64,000 bases of DNA, taken from positions 124,001 to 188,000 of the forward strand of contig NZ_NSBU01000006.1 in assembly GCF_002285415.1 (NCBI RefSeq). Direction: 5' to 3'. The stretch comes from Actibacterium pelagium (GTDB lineage: Bacteria > Pseudomonadota > Alphaproteobacteria > Rhodobacterales > Rhodobacteraceae). Shown here piece by piece: positions 61,415 through 64,000 of the stretch (positions are counted from its first letter, which is position 1; every line of letters begins with the position of its first letter). A program made the translations under genes and the position numbers. The notes under the pieces are model-generated. The model did no database searches. It saw only the letters and a program-made list of their open reading frames with translations, and was not told the DNA's origin.

Positions 61415-62788
61415 CTAGCCAAAGTCGGTGGAACCAACCGCACGGCGTGTTGCTTCGACGATGCTGTCGGCTTCTTCACGTGTAAGACACAGTGGCGGAG
61501 CGAACCCAAGTATGTCCCCTTGGGGCATGGCTCTTGCGATGACGCCTTCGGCCAGAAGCGCCGTCGCGATCTTAGCGCCGATGCCTCTGCTGGCCTCAAA
61601 GAATGACCGATTTGCCGGATCACGCGCGAATTCAACGGCACACAGCATACCCTCGCCACGAATTTCAGCGACGTTCGGATGGTCACCCAAGGCCTTGTGC
61701 ATTTCGGCATTCAGATAGGCGCCGTTGGTTCCAGCGTTGGTCACCAGATCCAGTTTGTCGATCAGTTGTAGATTGGCAATTCCGGCGGCTGCACCAATTG
61801 GATGGGCGGAATAGGTCCATCCGTGGCCGATCGGACCGTTTTCGTCTGTCCCCTGTTCCAAGACAGACCACATCTTTTCGGACACGATCGAACCGGAAAG
61901 AGGCGCATAGGCAGAGGTCAGGCCCTTGGCGATGGTGATGATATCCGGCTTCAATCGATAGTGCGTCGAGCCGAACATGCTTCCAAGCCGGCCGAAGCCG
62001 GTGACCACTTCATCAGCGATCAGCAGGATATCATACTTCTGCAAAACCGCCTGGATGGCGGCCCAATAGCCCTCGGGTGGCGGGACGATCCCACCAGTGC
62101 CAAGGACGGGTTCGCCGATGAAGGCGGCGATCGTGTCAGGGCCCTCTGTCAGGATAAGTTCTTCCAGCCGCTCGGCACACCAGTTTGAAAAGGCGCGCTC
62201 GCTCATATCCGCGTCGGGGCGGTGAAGGTAATAGGGCGCTTCGGTGTGGATGACCTGAGACAGCGGCAGGTCGAACTTCTTGTGGAAGAGCTCTAGCCCG
62301 GTGAGGGACCCGGTCATCAATCCCGATCCGTGGTACCCGCGCCAGCGGCTGATGATTTTCTTCTTTTGGGGGCGGCCAAGGATATTGTTGTAATACCAGA
62401 CCAGTTTGATGTTTGTCTCATTCGCGTCCGAGCCACTCATCCCGAAATACACCTTGGACATATGATCCGGGGCGCGATCCAGAATCATTTTCGCAAGCGT
62501 GATCGAGGCTTCTGTGCCGTGGCCCACATAGGCATGGTAGTAGGCCAGTTCCTTGGCCTGTTCCGCAATGGCTTCGGCAATTTCCTGACGTCCATAGCCA
62601 ACATTGACACAGTAGAGCCCGGCAAAGGCGTCAAGCAGTCGCTTGCCATCGCGGTCTTCGATGTAAACACCCTCTCCGCCTGTGATGATACGTGATGGCG
62701 TGTCGCCCCGTGCGTGGTTGGCCAGATGTGTTGAGGGATGGAAGAAATTGTCACGATCCCATTCGGCCAGTTGGTCATTCGTCAGCAT
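61415..62788 (-). CDS. Class III PLP aminotransferase (omega-/diaminobutyrate-type)
   Basis: A 457-aa class III aminotransferase. PLP-site features are clear: GMSGSDANETNIKLV, RWRGYHGS, DEVVTGFGRLGSMFG and the PLP lysine in TIAKGLTSAYAPLSG. Family members use omega-amino acids, putrescine, taurine or 2,4-diaminobutyrate with pyruvate or oxoglutarate. It is divergent from the EutB-like gene; ectoine-utilisation clusters of marine alphaproteobacteria include such an aminotransferase (atf), so diaminobutyrate is a reasonable guess. AAGGAA precedes the ATG. Confidence 0.87.
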   Translation of the reverse strand: MLTNDQLAEWDRDNFFHPSTHLANHARGDTPSRIITGGEGVYIEDRDGKRLLDAFAGLYCVNVGYGRQEIAEAIAEQAKELAYYHAYVGHGTEASITLAKMILDRAPDHMSKVYFGMSGSDANETNIKLVWYYNNILGRPQKKKIISRWRGYHGSGLMTGSLTGLELFHKKFDLPLSQVIHTEAPYYLHRPDADMSERAFSNWCAERLEELILTEGPDTIAAFIGEPVLGTGGIVPPPEGYWAAIQAVLQKYDILLIADEVVTGFGRLGSMFGSTHYRLKPDIITIAKGLTSAYAPLSGSIVSEKMWSVLEQGTDENGPIGHGWTYSAHPIGAAAGIANLQLIDKLDLVTNAGTNGAYLNAEMHKALGDHPNVAEIRGEGMLCAVEFARDPANRSFFEASRGIGAKIATALLAEGVIARAMPQGDILGFAPPLCLTREEADSIVEATRRAVGSTDFG

Positions 62789-63010
62789 TGCTTTTCCTTG
62801 CCTTTGTCACGCACAGTCGTAGCAGACATTTTTGATATCCGTGAAGGCCTTGTGCTTTGTGTTGCGCCTTCGCGTCCAAACCTAGACTGTTTCACACCGT
62901 GCGTTTCGGGCTGTCCGATGGTTGCGAGGGTGTTCGAGGCATCTGGCGATGACCTTTGACCTGTCGCAAGATGGCGCGCTATTCAAGAGGTGACGGGTTT
63001 GGGTGAAAGA

Positions 63011-64000
63011 ATGAAATCTGAAGTCACTCTCCAAGACAGTTATGCTGCGCGAATGCGCATCTCAGGTCGTGTTCGAACGACCCCGATTGTGTTGTCACCT
63101 AGCCTTAGCCACATGACCGGCGGCACCATCCAGCTGAAGATGGAGCACACCCAGCTAACCGGAAGTTTCAAATTGCGCGGGGCAAGCAACGCGCTGTTAA
63201 GCCTGACAGAGGCGCAGCGCGCGCACGGGGTGGTGGGCGTGTCCACGGGCAATCATGGCCGCAGCTTGGCTTATGCCGCGAAACAAGCGGGCGTCCGGTG
63301 TATCATCTGCATGTCCGAATTGGTGCCCCAAAACAAAGTGGACGGGATCAAGGCGCTGGGTGCCGAGGTCCGTATCGTCGGGCGTTCTCAAGACGATGCA
63401 CAGGTCGAAGTCGATCAGTTGGTGGCTAAAGGCATGGTCATGCTGCCGCCCTTCGACCACCCGCAGGTCATTGCAGGACAAAGCACGCTGGCGCTGGAAA
63501 TTTTGGAACAGTCGCCAGATGTGGACACGGTTCTGGTTCCCCTTTCGGGGGGTGGTTTGATCTCGGGCGTTGGGATGGTCATGAAAGCCGCCAATCCAGC
63601 CATCCGTGTGATCGGAATTTCGATGGAGCGTGGCGCGGCTATGTTCCAAAGCCAGCAAGCGGGCAAGACAATTACGGTGCCAGAGCTTCCAACCCTTGCC
63701 GACAGTCTTGGCGGTGGCGTGGGACTGGAGAACCGGCATACGTTTGCGATGACGCGCGCCTTTGTCGACGATATTGTCTTGGTCAGCGAGGCAGAGATCG
63801 CCGCGGCCATTCGCCATGCCTACTGGCAAGAGAACCAAATCATCGAAGGCGCTGGCAGCGTCGGAATCGCGGCGCTTTTGTCTGGGAAGATAAAGAACCC
63901 GGGCAAGTGCGTGGTGGTCGTTTCGGGGCAGAATATCGATATGGCCCTGCATCACCGCATCATTTCTGGTGAAGATGTTGATGTGAGCCGGGAGAGTATT
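63011..64000 (+). CDS. eutB: EutB-like PLP dehydratase (ectoine utilisation), 3' partial
   Basis: The first 330 residues of a threonine-dehydratase-type (fold II) PLP enzyme that runs off the right edge. The PLP lysine is in TGSFKLRGASNAL, the phosphate-binding glycine loop is PLSGGGLISGVG, and STGNHGRSLAYAAK follows the family. The N-terminal RVRTTPIVLSPSLSHMTGG and overall likeness suggest EutB, proposed to dehydrate hydroxyectoine in ectoine-degradation clusters. ATG 63011 is used; an in-frame GTG at 62990 is possible. Ordinary threonine dehydratase or serine/threonine racemase remain alternatives because the downstream eut genes are not visible. Confidence 0.75.
   Translation, partial: MKSEVTLQDSYAARMRISGRVRTTPIVLSPSLSHMTGGTIQLKMEHTQLTGSFKLRGASNALLSLTEAQRAHGVVGVSTGNHGRSLAYAAKQAGVRCIICMSELVPQNKVDGIKALGAEVRIVGRSQDDAQVEVDQLVAKGMVMLPPFDHPQVIAGQSTLALEILEQSPDVDTVLVPLSGGGLISGVGMVMKAANPAIRVIGISMERGAAMFQSQQAGKTITVPELPTLADSLGGGVGLENRHTFAMTRAFVDDIVLVSEAEIAAAIRHAYWQENQIIEGAGSVGIAALLSGKIKNPGKCVVVVSGQNIDMALHHRIISGEDVDVSRESI

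Noticed and set aside
1-64000. tRNA, rRNA, CRISPR array, IS element or prophage
   Set aside because: I looked in the intergenic gaps for cloverleaf-like or repeat-spacer patterns and for transposase or integrase genes and saw none; a covariance-model scan was not possible here.

Overview
The window reads as chromosomal DNA of a marine alphaproteobacterium, most likely a Rhodobacteraceae (Roseobacter-group) member. The grounds are the gene families and their combinations: a SoxBDAG sarcosine oxidase beside a dimethylglycine-dehydrogenase-like protein and an MttB/corrinoid/MetF set, an alphaproteobacterial DUF2160-containing glycerol importer, TRAP and ABC uptake systems, and an ectoine-utilisation type EutB at the right edge. 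Genes are densely packed, often with ATGA, TGATG or GTGA overlaps. I saw no rRNA, tRNA, CRISPR array, insertion sequence or prophage.

Layout. (1) 1-7.6 kb, glycerol: the end of a glycerol-type ABC importer (two permeases and a DUF2160 protein), a BlaI/M56-peptidase pair, then glpR divergent from glpD-glpK. (2) 7.9-25.5 kb: after a TauE-like permease comes a block of a P2A-type cation ATPase, an acyl-CoA synthetase divergent from an alpha-oxoamine synthase plus SDR, a GtrA-GH3-GNAT operon, a small protein plus LOG-family protein divergent from PEP synthase, and two phosphate transporters. Every transcription unit from the ATPase to the phosphate transporters has one 14-bp FNR/Dnr-type dyad about 55-90 bases upstream of its start codon (five sites; two serve divergent pairs). 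I read this as a low-oxygen regulon containing an uncharacterised amino-lipid (sphingoid-like) pathway; it is the most interesting part of the window. (3) 25.8-41.8 kb, methylated glycine catabolism: soxBDAG, an AraC/GlxA-type regulator, a DMGDH-like enzyme, an IclR regulator, a corrinoid protein, a non-pyrrolysine MttB-family methyltransferase, a MetF-like reductase, and a Rieske oxygenase with a coupled 79-aa protein and a LysR regulator. Together these can take a quaternary amine such as glycine betaine down to glycine, with an O2-dependent and an O2-independent option for the first demethylation.

(4) 42.2-48.8 kb, fructoside use: a LacI regulator, an ABC importer with its own ATPase, and a cytoplasmic GH32 enzyme (sucrose or fructo-oligosaccharides). 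(5) 49.0-52.8 kb: a GNAT acetyltransferase and a polar amino-acid ABC importer. (6) 52.9-61.1 kb: a TRAP transporter, double-hotdog hydratase and acyl-CoA ligase, divergent from an IclR regulator, thioesterase and CaiB-type CoA transferase; a carboxylate-to-CoA route with unknown substrate. (7) 61.4-64 kb: a class III aminotransferase divergent from a EutB-like dehydratase that runs off the window.

In both ABC importer operons a strong stem-loop lies between the binding-protein gene and the permeases. All functions are inferred from the translated sequence and gene context; no database search was run.
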